Under the pieces are notes generated by a model that saw only the letters and a list, made by a program, of their open reading frames with translations, was not told the origin of the DNA and made no database searches. From the NCBI RefSeq assembly GCF_033473495.1, contig NC_088935.1:5208001-5272000 (forward strand): 64,000 nt of DNA. Direction: 5' to 3'. This document shows, one piece after another, positions 10,393 through 22,368 of the stretch (its first letter is position 1; each line of letters starts with the position of its first letter). The translations under genes were made by a program, and so were the position numbers. Source of the DNA: Cercospora beticola. Taxonomy: Eukaryota > Ascomycota > Dothideomycetes > Mycosphaerellales > Mycosphaerellaceae.

Positions 10393-13300
10393 ATGGCCAC
10401 CGAGGACCCGCGCAAATCGAAGGAACGCCGGCGGAAAGGTTCGACAGACAGCGATGTCAGATCGATAGCTGAGAGCGAAGTATCAAATGCCAACACCATC
10501 GAAGAAACTCCCACGAAACCGGCACCATGGCGCTCGTTACTCGCCTTCTCGACCAAGCGCAACCTCCCGATCTTCATCTCGGGCATCATCGTCTCGGTTC
10601 TAGCAGGTGCTGCCGGACCAGCGCAAACTCTCATCGTCGGCGAGCTGTTTGACGGCTTCACTTTGCTCGCCAGCGGACAAGCTACTACCGACGAGTTCAT
10701 GAAGCGCGAGTCGAAATACATTGTCTATGTGACAGCAATCGCAGCCGCGAGCTGGTTGTTGCATTCCCTCGAATTTATGCTCTGGCTTGCTTTTGGAGAA
10801 CTACAAGCGGCATGTGCTCGCGACCGTTTGTTCCATGGTCTGATGGCTAAAGAGACGGAGTGGTATGATATGCGGAAGAATGGAATTGGTGCCCAGTTGC
10901 CTCGGATGCAGGCGCAGATTCGCGAGTTGCAGCTTGCCTCTGCTCAGCCGTTAGGATCACTTTTTGCGCTGGCGTCGACGGGTATCTTGTCTTTGGTGCA
11001 GGCTTTTGTCAAGTCGCCGAAGCTCACAATGGTTACACTCGCTTCGACGCCTGTCATTCTTGGACTTGCGGTCCTGGCTGGCAAGCCGATGCAGGTCAAC
11101 CTTATCAAGATGCAGGACAAGCTCACTGAAGCTCAGAAGTATACGACCAGTGCTTTCACTGCTATCGAGACAGTCAAGTGTTTCAATGGACAAGAGATCG
11201 AAGCGGCGAAGTACAAAGGCATTATTGATCAGGCAGCCATCTTCTACGCCTGGGTTGCGCATGGCAGTGCGCTGCAGATGGCACTGGTTGTCATGCTTTC
11301 TGTTTCCATGTTTGTCCAAGGATTCTACTACGGAGGTGTGCTGATTGCCAAAGGCGAGATCACGTCTGGCGATGTGGTCACCACTTTCTTCTCAGCTGTG
11401 GGCGCCTTCCAAGCCATTCAGGGTATCTTGCCTCAAATGATCGTTCTGGAGAAAGGCCGGGCAGCGGGTTCCACATTGCGCGCCATCATTGCACAAATCG
11501 AAACGAAGTCAAAATCGGACGCTGCACTAGAGACTGTGAAGCCCACGGCATGTGTTGGCAATATCGAGGTTAAGAATCTCACATTTGCATATCCTTCTCG
11601 ACCAGATGTGCCAGCCGTACAAGACATTACATTGTACATACAAGGCGGCGACGTTTCGTTCTTGATTGGCAGAAGTGGATCAGGCAAGAGTACAATCAGC
11701 CAGCTGCTCATGCGCTTTTACAATGCGCCACCGGGCACCATCATCGTCGATGGCGTTCCACTGGAGAGGCTCGACACCCAATGGCTTCGCTCGAATGTGA
11801 CACTTGTTGAGCAGACAAGTATGCTTTTCAACGATACTGTGTTCCGCAACATTGCATTTGGACGAAAAGATCACGAAGATGTGACGAAGGCAGAAGTAAT
11901 GGAGGCAGTACAGTTCGCACTCCTGCAGTTGATGATATCGGACATGCCAGATGGGCTCGAAACCACGGTAGGAACGAAGGGAGGCGCCATGTCTGGAGGC
12001 CAGCGTCAACGTATGGCATTGGCCAGAGCAAGACTCAGAGACACTCCTATTCTCATCCTGGACGAGTCAACCAGTGCTCTTGATCACATCACCAGGACTC
12101 TTGTCATGGAAGCACTTCGGAACTGGCGCAAAGGCAAGACCACGATTATCATTACGCATGACATAACACAGATCTTGTCGGACGATTATGTTTACATGCT
12201 AGAAGCTGGCAAAGTCGTGCAAGAGGGCTATCGCAGACAACTGGAGACTACAGAGGGCACTCCTTTCCAAGCGTTCCTCGCGGAAGACGAAGTCAATGCT
12301 GTCCACTCACCACTAGACATCAAGGATCTCGACTTCAATGAGCGCGACTCCTGGACTTCAGACATCTCATCGGAATACTCACCTCGACCATTGCCTCAAA
12401 ACACGGCCACTTACTTTGATCCACTTGATGCCGAGCTTACAGCCACTGAGAAGAAGCGACAGTCCAAGCTGCCAAACGTGTTCCAGGAAGGTAGTCCCAT
12501 GCCGATCATGAGGGCCCCCAACCAGCATGGTGTTAACTCGCCATTCGCCTCACCGTTTATGCGCGTGACCTCAAACTTCTCGCCTGTGGACATGGTAAAC
12601 ATCACCTGGAATCGCGCCTCACCAATGGAACCCGCGAAAGATCCCGCCCAAAGCGAAGATTCTGGAGACAAGAGAGCATCACTGGCGTGGGAGAAGTTTC
12701 TCGATCAGACTGGAAAGCTCGCAGTAGACTTGAGACGAGCACGACCTGGTGTGACGAGAAAACGTCGCCCACTTGAAGACATCGAGGAAATTCCATTTAC
12801 AGGCCCTGATGAAGCCCTTGCTGCTCTGCAGGGGCAAAGTGCTGCGCAACAAGAAGCTGCAAACAATACTTACAAGGTCATTTTTGGTACAGTATGGCCT
12901 GGCATCGATGCGAAGGGAAGACTTTGGTTGATCATCGGCTTCTGGGGCGCAACGGTACATGCTGTCGGGACACCAGTATTCTCCTGGATCTTGTCCAAAT
13001 TGCTTGCTACATACGCAGTACCTGGTGGACAGAAGTCGAAACAGCTGGCGTACTCGATGGCAATTCTCGGCGTTGCTGTCATCGATGCTGTTCACACATA
13101 TGCTTACCGGTTCCTGCTGGAAGTGGTTGGCGAATGGTGGGTAGATGGCATCCGCAACAAAGCCTATGAACGCATTCTCGATCAAGATAGAGAATTCTTT
13201 GCAAAGAAAGAGAACAGCATTCCGATTTTGGCGGAGAGTCTGGACCGCAACGCAGAGGAAATGCGGAATCTGGTCGCTCGTTTCGCTGCTCTTGCATACG

Positions 13301-14799
13301 TCGCTCTGATCATGACGACCGTTTCGATCACCTGGGCTCTGATCTCACAGTGGAAGGTCACGCTCATTGCGCTGACACTCGCGCCATATATCTTTGGCGT
13401 CACGAAAATGTTCGCAAGAGTAGCAGAGACTTGGGAAAGTCGGAGTAACGATGCCTCAGACAAAGCTTCAGCGATCTTTACAGAAACGTTCACCAGTATC
13501 AAGACGGTACGCGCTCTGACTCTGGAGGACCACTTTCTCGAGAAGTACACCGATGCCACTAATCAGGCTCTCGTCGTTGGTTTCAAGCGGTCTTTCTACG
13601 CCGGCTTCTTCTTTGGACTTTCCGACTCAGCAGGAAACTTCGCAACAGCCCTCATCTTCTACGTAGGCGCCAAAATCGCAACCGAAGGCGCCGACATCAA
13701 CGACATCATTACCGTCTTCGCCATGTTGATCTTCTGCATCGTCAACGTCAGTGCCATCCTCGAATATATTCCCCAAATGGCCTCCTCCAAAGACACAGCC
13801 GCACGACTCCTTCGCTTCGCGAAATTGCCCAAAGACTCCCACGAACATCTCGGCAACACTCGCATTACCACAGTCGGCGACATCGTCCTCGACAATCTCA
13901 AATTCAGCTACCCTTCCCGGCCCGATCAAACGATCCTTAAAAACATCAACCTTCGCCTCCAACCGGGCACAACAACCGCCATCGTTGGCGGCTCCGGCTC
14001 CGGAAAATCCACAATCGCAAACCTCCTGCTCGACCTCTACAGCACTTCCTCCCTCCCAGGAAGCAAGCCCACAGACCTCACCTTTGGCTCCCGCTCAATT
14101 CAACACATCTCCACCCCTTCCCTCCGCAACATGATCGTCCCCGTATCCCAAACCCCAACCCTCTTCGCCGCAACCGTAGCCCAAAACATCGCCTACGGTC
14201 TCCCCGAAGGGCATCCCCAGAACAACGAACAATCCATAACCTCCGCAGCAACCAAAGCCGGAATCCACGAATTTATCCTCTCCCTTCCGCAAGCCTACTC
14301 TACCCCCATCGGTGAAGGCGGACTAGGCCTCTCAGGAGGCCAAGCACAACGTATCGCGATAGCTCGAGCTCTAATCCGCAACCCATCAGTCCTTATCTTA
14401 GACGAAGCGACCTCAGCTCTGGACATCGAAACCGCAAATCTCATTCGTCAGACAATTCATACTCTGATCGAAACTTCAAGATCAGATCCTAGTCGTTCAC
14501 AGCCTATGACGGTGATTATTATCACGCATCATAAGTCTATGATGGAAATTGCGGAGAAAGTCGTCGTGTTGGATGAGGGGAGGATAGTAGAGACTGGGAC
14601 TTTTGCGGAATTGAGTCGACGGGAAGGAGGCGCGTTGAAGAATTTATTGAGTGGAGGGGAGTGGATGGGAGAAGTTAATAGTAGCAAACGTGTGAGTAAA
14701 CGCGTGAGTAGGGCGGCGAAGAGGAAGTCGGGATTGCCGGTTTTGAAGGATGTAGATTGGGGGATGGAAAGCAAGGGGAAAGAGAGGGCGAAGAGATAA
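10393..14799 (+). CDS. ste6: Full-size ABC transporter of the MDR/Ste6 type
   Basis: A single intronless frame of 1468 aa from the first in-frame ATG. The order is membrane domain, nucleotide-binding domain, linker, membrane domain, nucleotide-binding domain, the ABCB/Ste6 architecture. NBD1 has Walker A G-R-S-G-S-G-K-S-T at about 426, a signature M-S-G-G-Q at about 533 (Met replacing the usual Leu), Walker B ending L-D-E-S near 558 and an I-T-H-D switch. NBD2 has G-G-S-G-S-G-K-S-T at about 1199, L-S-G-G-Q at about 1313, L-D-E-A and T-H-H. Both sites look able to hydrolyse ATP. A polar linker of roughly 200 residues separates the halves, and the tail is Lys/Arg-rich. Ste6 exports the farnesylated a-factor mating pheromone; pheromone export is the likeliest role, but a general lipid or drug exporter cannot be excluded. 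Confidence 0.85.
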   Translation: MATEDPRKSKERRRKGSTDSDVRSIAESEVSNANTIEETPTKPAPWRSLLAFSTKRNLPIFISGIIVSVLAGAAGPAQTLIVGELFDGFTLLASGQATTDEFMKRESKYIVYVTAIAAASWLLHSLEFMLWLAFGELQAACARDRLFHGLMAKETEWYDMRKNGIGAQLPRMQAQIRELQLASAQPLGSLFALASTGILSLVQAFVKSPKLTMVTLASTPVILGLAVLAGKPMQVNLIKMQDKLTEAQKYTTSAFTAIETVKCFNGQEIEAAKYKGIIDQAAIFYAWVAHGSALQMALVVMLSVSMFVQGFYYGGVLIAKGEITSGDVVTTFFSAVGAFQAIQGILPQMIVLEKGRAAGSTLRAIIAQIETKSKSDAALETVKPTACVGNIEVKNLTFAYPSRPDVPAVQDITLYIQGGDVSFLIGRSGSGKSTISQLLMRFYNAPPGTIIVDGVPLERLDTQWLRSNVTLVEQTSMLFNDTVFRNIAFGRKDHEDVTKAEVMEAVQFALLQLMISDMPDGLETTVGTKGGAMSGGQRQRMALARARLRDTPILILDESTSALDHITRTLVMEALRNWRKGKTTIIITHDITQILSDDYVYMLEAGKVVQEGYRRQLETTEGTPFQAFLAEDEVNAVHSPLDIKDLDFNERDSWTSDISSEYSPRPLPQNTATYFDPLDAELTATEKKRQSKLPNVFQEGSPMPIMRAPNQHGVNSPFASPFMRVTSNFSPVDMVNITWNRASPMEPAKDPAQSEDSGDKRASLAWEKFLDQTGKLAVDLRRARPGVTRKRRPLEDIEEIPFTGPDEALAALQGQSAAQQEAANNTYKVIFGTVWPGIDAKGRLWLIIGFWGATVHAVGTPVFSWILSKLLATYAVPGGQKSKQLAYSMAILGVAVIDAVHTYAYRFLLEVVGEWWVDGIRNKAYERILDQDREFFAKKENSIPILAESLDRNAEEMRNLVARFAALAYVALIMTTVSITWALISQWKVTLIALTLAPYIFGVTKMFARVAETWESRSNDASDKASAIFTETFTSIKTVRALTLEDHFLEKYTDATNQALVVGFKRSFYAGFFFGLSDSAGNFATALIFYVGAKIATEGADINDIITVFAMLIFCIVNVSAILEYIPQMASSKDTAARLLRFAKLPKDSHEHLGNTRITTVGDIVLDNLKFSYPSRPDQTILKNINLRLQPGTTTAIVGGSGSGKSTIANLLLDLYSTSSLPGSKPTDLTFGSRSIQHISTPSLRNMIVPVSQTPTLFAATVAQNIAYGLPEGHPQNNEQSITSAATKAGIHEFILSLPQAYSTPIGEGGLGLSGGQAQRIAIARALIRNPSVLILDEATSALDIETANLIRQTIHTLIETSRSDPSRSQPMTVIIITHHKSMMEIAEKVVVLDEGRIVETGTFAELSRREGGALKNLLSGGEWMGEVNSSKRVSKRVSRAAKRKSGLPVLKDVDWGMESKGKERAKR

Positions 14800-15136
14800 G
14801 AGTGGTGGTACAGTAGTGGACTTCTGTCTTCGTTTTGCAAATAAAATTTTCGTGTTTGCATTTTCTCTGCCTAGCTCTGTGTGTCTGGGGTATCTCTCTT
14901 TCCTAGTTTTCCTTCCTATCTTTTCACAAGCACCTATTACAAAAGCTGGAAGGAAACTCGCTAAACCGCTGCTGATGATTCGATGTTAATGTTGATACAT
15001 GAAATGCTGTTTTTGGAAAATCGAAGTCTTTGTTTTCATGCCCAGTTCAGTGTCGTAGCACATGGTGCGAGGGCGTGATGGTGTTGTGCAACAAAATTGT
15101 GTGTTCAAAGTTGAACATATCACTGGTAGACCTTGC
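14800..15136. other. Convergent 3' intergenic region
   Basis: This is the shared 3' region of the Ste6-like gene (plus strand) and the RNA triphosphatase gene (minus strand). AT-rich; no gene. Confidence 0.6.
14840..14845 (+). terminator. Polyadenylation signal for the ABC transporter
   Basis: AATAAA lies about 40 bases after the stop codon of the Ste6-like gene, in an AT-rich context. Confidence 0.5.
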
Positions 15137-17898
15137 TCAAGGTCCTGAACGCTTCTGCTGCATCAATATTGTTGCGTTGTCGATGAAGCCATCGACGATT
15201 TGCACAAAGGCCGACTCTCCACCCTGTAAAAGTGGAGCCAGTTGCTTTCGAAGCGCGCCGGCATCGACTTCCAACTCAAGCTCAAACTTGGGCGCAAGAC
15301 CAACTTGATCTACTTTCGTCAGATCGATCTGATAGATGCCGTTCAAATGCTTGTAGGAGAGTCGGTTCTTCACGCGTGCGGGCTGATTCGGCCTATCTGG
15401 TGTCGGAGCTTCAACCAAAGCTCCTGGGTCAAGGTCTGCTCGCATCAGATTACATTCCACATTCATCGTTATTCGGAGATCGTAGTCGGCAAGAGGGTTG
15501 TATATGTGCAGATCTGCGACTTTGACCTTGATGATGCGAGCCTTGACTTGGCCCATACGGCCGCTCTTTGGACTCGACTCCGTTGTTGTGCGCATTTTGG
15601 GGTCGCGCGGGAGGTGGCGTCGATGTATGGCTTCGGGTAGGGCATTCAGGCCAATCTTGGAAAGTCTCTCGAACGTGTCGGTCTCTTCCAGGTGCTCATA
15701 TGATAGTTTTTGACGTCCTGGGTGAGTATGCGTATTTCGCACCTCTTTGTTCAGGAAGTCATTCATCGCCTTATGCTCGTGCTTTTGAACATGTCAGCAA
15801 CTGATCAAGACCAGAAGCCTATCTATTGGATCGAGACTGTTTAGAACTCACCTGCTGCATCTCGCTTTCAAAACTGCAATTGACTTCGGCGTACTGCGGC
15901 GAGATGACGACCATATTCTGAACTGGCATTGTGAAACGTTGACCATTGCCCTTATTGAAGAGTCGGCCAACTTTGGCTTCGATCTCAATCTGGCCCTCTT
16001 TTGGGTCTTGGGCTACATCCTCGCATGCCATAAGCTGTGAAACGAGCCAATCCGTTACGGCTTTTGTGAGCGACGGCATTGGGGTAGTCCACTGGATTGT
16101 CTTCTCCCAAGCACCGCCCATGAGTCTGCGCATGCGTAGCATGTCATGATCAATGGGCGGATTCTCGAGCCAAGGCGCTGCGAAGTTGACTCCGGGGGCA
16201 CCTTGCTGGGGTGGTGGCTGTTTTTGGCCATTGGCTTGCGGGACCACTTGAGGTGGAGGGTTCGCGGGTGGTCGGTTTCCAGATTGCTGGGGTTGCGGAC
16301 GAGGTTCCGGACCATTTGGCATCACACCTGCACAAGTTGTCAGTATTGCGTACCTACTTTTGGGCGCCACGTTTCGTACCTGGCATTCGGAGACGAGGGT
16401 TGGCAGGATGAAGACGCGCCCATACAGGTCGCTCTGTATACTTCCGCCGCCGCTCTCGCTTCACTGGAGGCTGGAATGATTCCGACTCGGCGGCTGACCG
16501 CTTGATTCCACGATTGCTTGCATTCGGCGACGCTTGCAAGATGCCATTCTGCTGAGCAGGATCAGGCTTGATAGGCGTGTGATGTTGAGGTTCAGGCTGT
16601 TGATGCGACGACATGTTCTGAGGAGGACTTGGTCGCGGTCCTGACTGTGATTCGTGTTGGGTAGGTGCAAGCAGATGGCTCATTCCCATTGGTCGCGGCT
16701 GATGCTGAAGTGCGGTTGCCGGAGCTTTGTTTGCATTCGACAAAGAATTGCTCGAAGCGGAAAACGCCGGAGGCTGCCCAGACACTTGTGAGTGGTTTTG
16801 TGGAACTCCGCTTACCGCACTGGCCTGATGGTAGTTCGCCGGCGATGGCTGCACGTGATTTTGTGCTTCTGAAAACGACGCCGCGCTCGTCGTGGAGGGT
16901 TGCAGTGAATTCCTAGCGCTGTACACCTCGTGCTGGCTGCTGTGGCGCGACCCAAGTGAAGGTGGGCGCGGCGGCACCTTTGTCTTCGGGCTGACGGACT
17001 CACTTCGCCCGCGATCATCAATCACAGCTGTGTATTCACTTGCACTCCTGCGCGGCGATTGTCGAGGATGCGCAACTGGCGATTCAATCAAACTACCGAT
17101 ACTTGACTGATGTTGTGCGGGCGACTGCGCAACATAGCCATTGGAGGCGCCCGAGACAGTTCTTTGGTGGAACGCGCTCGTGGCATCCATTCCATTCATG
17201 GCATGTCGAGGCACGTGTGTTGGAGGGCCCAGCGGAGTGCTCGGTTGCGAATGCTGGTGCTGGAAATGAGGTTGGTGCTGAGGTGGCGGGTGGCCCATCA
17301 CTGCACGAGGGCTCTGACGCATTGAGTGTGGCGTTTGACTGTGGTGGGAAGATGCACCCGGGGACTGTGATGGATGGTGGGCGTACTGTGATGGCGATGG
17401 CTGCGCTCCGTATGGATTGCCATAGCTCGCAGGTCTCCCGCCTGGGGTGGTTGACGGATATGCCTCGTACGGTCTGTATTGCTGCGATGGTGGCCCCGCA
17501 GTAGCCGGACTCTGCAACGGCTGCTGCTGCTGCTGCTGCTGCTGCTGTGGGTGTTGCTGAGGAAAGGGATACGAAGTCGAGCCTGGAGTCGAAGCTGATC
17601 CGGGAGTACGCAGCGGAGTCAAACCTCTGCTGTGCGGTTGACTCGGCGGGCCTGATGAACCCGGAGGCTGGCCGTATATTGCGCCTTGCTGTTTTGCGTC
17701 GGTTCTGCCAGGCGGAGGAAATCCTGCGGCAGGATAGACCGCTGATGGCCCCGGGGCCCCATTGCTAACTGCAGAGGGCGGCGGCACATGTTGTCCACCG
17801 CTCCTTCCTCCCGACAATGGCGGCGGTGCAGGAGGCGAGCCCTGCGACGCTTTCTTCTCCGGTGCCGGTCCATCATTCATCAATGAGCGTAGATCCAT
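15137..17898 (-). CDS. cet1: mRNA-capping enzyme beta subunit, RNA 5'-triphosphatase, 3 exons
   Basis: Exons 17898-16380, 16327-15852 and 15781-15137 give 879 aa. The C-terminal 300 residues match the metal-dependent tunnel-fold RNA triphosphatase family: motif A is I-E-I-E-A-K-V-G (E621, E623) and motif C is E-L-E-L-E-V-D (E832, E834, E836), the glutamates that bind the divalent metal. The enzyme removes the gamma phosphate of nascent pre-mRNA in the nucleus, the first capping step. The first 490 residues are low-complexity (Pro, Gln, Ser, His), much longer than in yeast Cet1, and contain a run of nine glutamines. Residues about 490-504, P-V-W-A-R-L-H-P within a basic context, resemble the W-A motif by which Cet1 binds the guanylyltransferase; that is inference. 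Divergent from rpn2. Confidence 0.92.
17521..17547. repeat. (CTG)9 microsatellite encoding polyglutamine
   Basis: Nine perfect CTG units on the plus strand read as nine CAG codons on the minus strand, inside the disordered N-terminus of the RNA triphosphatase. Such tracts vary in length between strains. Confidence 0.95.
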
Positions 17899-18799
17899 CT
17901 CGTCCTCACGCTGCGCCGCAGCCCCGACACAGCGTGTATGCCTCGATGCGCCGGCGCGTGAGAATCTGGCTGCTCAGTGCGCGCTGCTCACGGCGCATTC
18001 CTCGATTCGCGCAACCGTTGTGGCCATGTGTGAGGCTCCAGAAGTATGCGCAGTCTGCGGAGGCTCGCTCGGGGGTCGCTCAGTACGGGCTTCGCGCGGG
18101 ACTGCGCTTTCGATTCGGGAGTTATTGATGGGCGATTGCGATGGCATGCGCCTGCAGAGACGATATACGGCGATGGAGGAAATGGCGACAGCGACAGCAG
18201 GGCGCTACGGGGATGCGCAGATGGGTGGGTGGTCTCGTCGTGCCGCAATCCTGAACAGAAACGGACGACTTGGCGCGTGAGATGATCGTCTGTGGGAGCT
18301 GCCTCAGCAGTTCGGGGACCAGTACACGCAGAGCATAGCAAGGGAGTAGAGATATGTAGCGCGAGAGAACAGGAACGGCGGAGATCCAACGTGGTTCTGT
18401 AGAATTGTCGTGCAGACGTGCAGCGGGCGTAGACAAGAAATTATTACGACGTCGCGTCAGACGTGGTTCGGGCGGCGGACGTTTGCGCCAAGTGTCTGAG
18501 CTGTGCAGCGCTGGTGATGCAAGCGTGTTGACGCCTGCAGACTGAGGTGCGCATCAGCTGCTGCGGCATCACTGCTATCTCTGCTTCCATCAGCACGCCC
18601 TTCGCACTGTCATTCTCGTCGCCGTCCACCTTGCCGACACCCTTGCAACCGCACATCATCCCCGGCGCGCCTGCCGCTAGTTCGACCTGCTCTGTCACCG
18701 AGCTCCATCTCCTTCGATAGCACACGCCATCTATCCATCAACCGTATCAGCGACCACGTCGACTGCACGACATCCCGACCGAATCAACGCGCGCTCACG
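17899..18799. promoter_or_regulatory. Divergent promoter region between cet1 and rpn2
   Basis: About 900 bases separate the start codons of two essential genes transcribed away from each other. Overlapping open frames here have no domain support. No TATA or known element was identified with confidence. Confidence 0.5.
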
Positions 18800-21700
18800 A
18801 TGGTCGGCTTGACCTCTGCCGCCGGCCTGGTGGGCTTCCTGACCGAGCAGGACCAAGAACTGCAAGCGTTTGCGCTGGAACGCCTCAACGATGAGGTCGA
18901 CAGCGTATGGACTGAAGTCTCGGGTTCGATCGGTACAATGTGAGTTCTGCCACCTGAAAAGATGCCGTCCCGATAGCTTTGGCGATGGCAGTGGAAAGTG
19001 GCGATGGTCAGTGGGGATGCCGAAGTGCTAACACAGTGTTCCAACAGAGAAGCACTCTACGAAGATGAGAACTTCAGCCATCGCGAACTCGCTGCTCTTG
19101 TCCTGTCAAAGGTTTACTACCAGCTGCAGGAATATGACGAATCCATGGTCTTTGCACTGGGAGCTGGGAAGTTGTTTGACTGGAAGTCACAGGACGCCGG
19201 CGAGTACGAGGAGACCATCGTCGCCAAATGCATCGACACATACATCTCGCTCTGCGCGCTTCACAACCCACCTACTCCTGCTTCAGCCACCGGCCGCCAC
19301 GGCTCCGTAGACGCTGACAACGCCGCGACTGCATCCCCAACAACACCTTTCTCGCAAGCAGCGCTTCCATCCAAATCCCTCCTTGCTCGTCAAGACGAGA
19401 AAGCATGGGACTCATTTGCACCCGGAGGAGGCAACGCTGGTGTTGCCGGTGCTCACCCACATCCTCTGACTTTGCCAAATCAGACCAAAAAGGCACTGCA
19501 GAATGTGGTCAAGCGTATCTTCGAGAACTGCTACGAGAATGGTGCTTACAAGCAAGTGGTCGGAATCGCGGTCGAGGCTCGCAACATGGAGGTTCTGAGG
19601 GAGGCTATCCTACGCTCCAGCAAGGCCGAGACCGGCAAGGGCAAGAAAGCCGCAGTGGGAGGCCAGACAGAGGATCTGATGGAATACGTCTTGGACATCT
19701 GCATGAACGTGGTTCAAGAGCGTGGACTGCGGAACGAGATATTGAAGCTCATTCTTGACCTCCTGAATGAGATCCCAAGCCCGGATTATTTCGCCATTGC
19801 CCGCTGCGTGGTATACTTGAACCAACAGTCAATGGCTTCGGACATGCTCCGGTCTCTGGTGCAGAAGGGTGACGGCAAGTCCTTGGCGATTGCATACCAG
19901 CTGTCTTTCGACCTGTACGAGAACGGCACACAAGAGTTCCTGCAAAAGGTCATGGACGAGCTACCTGAAGAGGACACCGATGAGACTCAGCAGAACGGCG
20001 ACGCAGTAAGACCCTCAACACCACACCCAAACCAAAGCGAAGAGGCCACCGAATCCGATCAACTGCTTTCCGAGCTCAATGACTCCGCTGGCGCGCCACA
20101 GACATCTACTGTCGTAACATCAAGAACGCGGCCCAAGGACGACACGCAAAGCAAAGCATTCAAATCGATTCGAAGCATCTTACGCGGCACCACGAGCATC
20201 GAATTGAACATGGAGTTCCTTTACCGACAAGCACGCACGGATCGTGCCATTCTGAACAAGATTCGGGACTCGCTGGAAGCACGCAACAGCATTTTTCACA
20301 CCTCCGTCACATTTGCTAACGCTTTCATGAACGCGGGCACCACTGTGGACAGCTTCTTCCGTGACAACCTTGAGTGGCTGGGCAAGGCCGTCAACTGGAG
20401 CAAGTTTACTGCAACCGCTGCTCTCGGAGTGATTCACCGAGGCAATATCAACAATGGCCAAAAGCTACTCGAACCATATCTTCCAAAAGAGAACGCACAG
20501 ACCAGCGCGGGAAGCACCTACAGCCAAGGTGGATCCCTTTATGCCCTGGGCCTGATATACACCAACCACGGTACCAACGTCCTTGATTACCTCCGACGTC
20601 AATTCAAGGCAACCCAAGAAGAGGTTGTACAGCATGGAGGCGCTCTGGGTCTTGGAACTGCTGGTATGGCTACCGGCTCTGAAGAGATCTACGAGGAGCT
20701 CAAGAATGTGCTATATGCCGACTCTGCCATTAATGGTGAGGCAGTCGGTCTGGCTATGGGACTGGTCATGCTCGGAACAGGCAATCTTCGCGCCCTCGAT
20801 GACATGATTCAATATGCACACGACACTCAGCACGAGAAGATCGTACGCGGTCTTGCTCTGGGCGTGGCACTCATCATGTATGGCAGGCAGGAAGCTGCTG
20901 ACGAGCTCATCTCAGGCCTTCTCGAGGACGCCGATCCGGCTCTCCGCTACGGCGGTATCATGACGATTGCGCTTGCGTATGCTGGCAGTGGCAGCAACAA
21001 GGCAGTGCGCAAGCTTCTACACGTCGCTGTCTCGGATGTCAGCGACGATGTGCGGAGAGTGGCAGTCATGAGTTTGGGCTTCGTGCTCTTCCGCAAGCCG
21101 GGCAGCGTGCCGCGAATGGTTGAGCTGCTGTCAGAGAGCTACAACCCGCACGTGCGGTACGGTGCCACCATGGCTCTTGGTATCGCGTGCGCAGGTACTG
21201 GCTTGGACGAAGCCATCGATCTGCTAGAGCCAATGATGAAGGACTCCGTCGACTTTGTACGACAAGGCGCTTACATCTCCATGGCCATGATTCTGGTTCA
21301 GCAAAACGATGTCATGAATCCTAAAGTCACTGCACTGCGGAAACAACTGCAAAAGGCTATTGGCGACCGACACGAGGATGCCATGGCCAAGTTTGGTTGT
21401 GCTCTGGCACTAGGCATCATCGACGCTGGTGGACGAAACTGCACTATTGGACTGCAGACACAGACTGGCAACCTCAACATGCCCGCCATTGTTGGAATGG
21501 CCGTATTCTTGCAATACTGGTACTGGTTCCCACTGACACATTTCCTCGCGCTCTCTTTCACACCTACGGCCATCATCGGCGTCGACTCGGATCTTGAGAT
21601 TCCAAGCTTCAGGTTTCACAGCAACACAAGACCGAGCCAGTTCGACTATCCACCTGAAGTCGAGGTCAAGACAGAAGAGGCTCCAGAGAAGGTCAAGACC

Positions 21701-22368
21701 GCTATCCTGTCCACGACGGTCCAGGCAAAGCGAAGAAAAGCCGCCAAGGACAAGCAAAACCGCCGCGAAAGCATGGATGTGGATCCGACACCGGAAACAC
21801 CCAAGCCCGACGCAGATGCAGACAAGATGGACACCGATGATAACGTCATCGACACCAGCAAGATTGGCGAGGAAGGCGAGAAGGATACCAAGAAGAAAAT
21901 TGAGAAGGAGAAGGTGGGCTACGAGCTCGAGAACATGAGCCGTGTGCTACCAGGACAGATCAAGTACATCAGCTTCTCTTCCGAGGGCCGGTATCAGCCT
22001 GTCAAGAAGGTGAGTCCACTAACAATCCATGTTCGAACTCTAATAACATGCTGACACCTGTTTAGCCTACTGGCGGAGTCATCCTTCTCACTGATACGAA
22101 ACCCGACGAATCAAAGTCTCTTCTTGAATTGAAGGCGAAGAAGAAGACTGCCGCCGCTGCTCCCGCGCCTGGTGCTGGCAATGCTTCATCATCAGCGCCT
22201 CGGGACACAAACATGGGCGGTTTCGAGGCTGCTCTTGCCAGTGCTGGTCTCACTGGTGCAGCTGCTGGTGCTGGTGTGCTTACTGCGGTCGATGAAGATG
22301 ATGATGGGGAGGAGGCGCCTGTGCCTGATGCTTTCCAAGTTGACGAGGACGAGGCGGAAGAGGAATAG
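18800..22368 (+). CDS. rpn2: 26S proteasome regulatory particle base subunit Rpn2 (PSMD1), 3 exons
   Basis: Exons 18800-18939, 19048-22009 and 22066-22368 join in frame to 1134 aa. The N-terminus (S-A-A-G-L-V-G-F-L) and the stretch H-R-E-L-A-A-L-V-L-S-K-V-Y-Y are characteristic of Rpn2. The middle third holds the proteasome/cyclosome repeats, seen as recurrent Gly/Ala-rich helices such as G-L-A-L-G, R-Y-G-G-I-M and V-R-Y-G-A-T-M-A-L-G between about residues 540 and 830. A charged Lys/Glu-rich insertion at about 920-970 is followed by the conserved Y-x-L-x-N-x-x-R-V-L-P-x-Q region. Rpn2 is a scaffold of the base that contacts the ATPase ring and receives ubiquitin receptors. The tail is acidic. 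Slightly longer than the yeast protein because of acidic and Ala/Gly-rich inserts. Confidence 0.95.
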
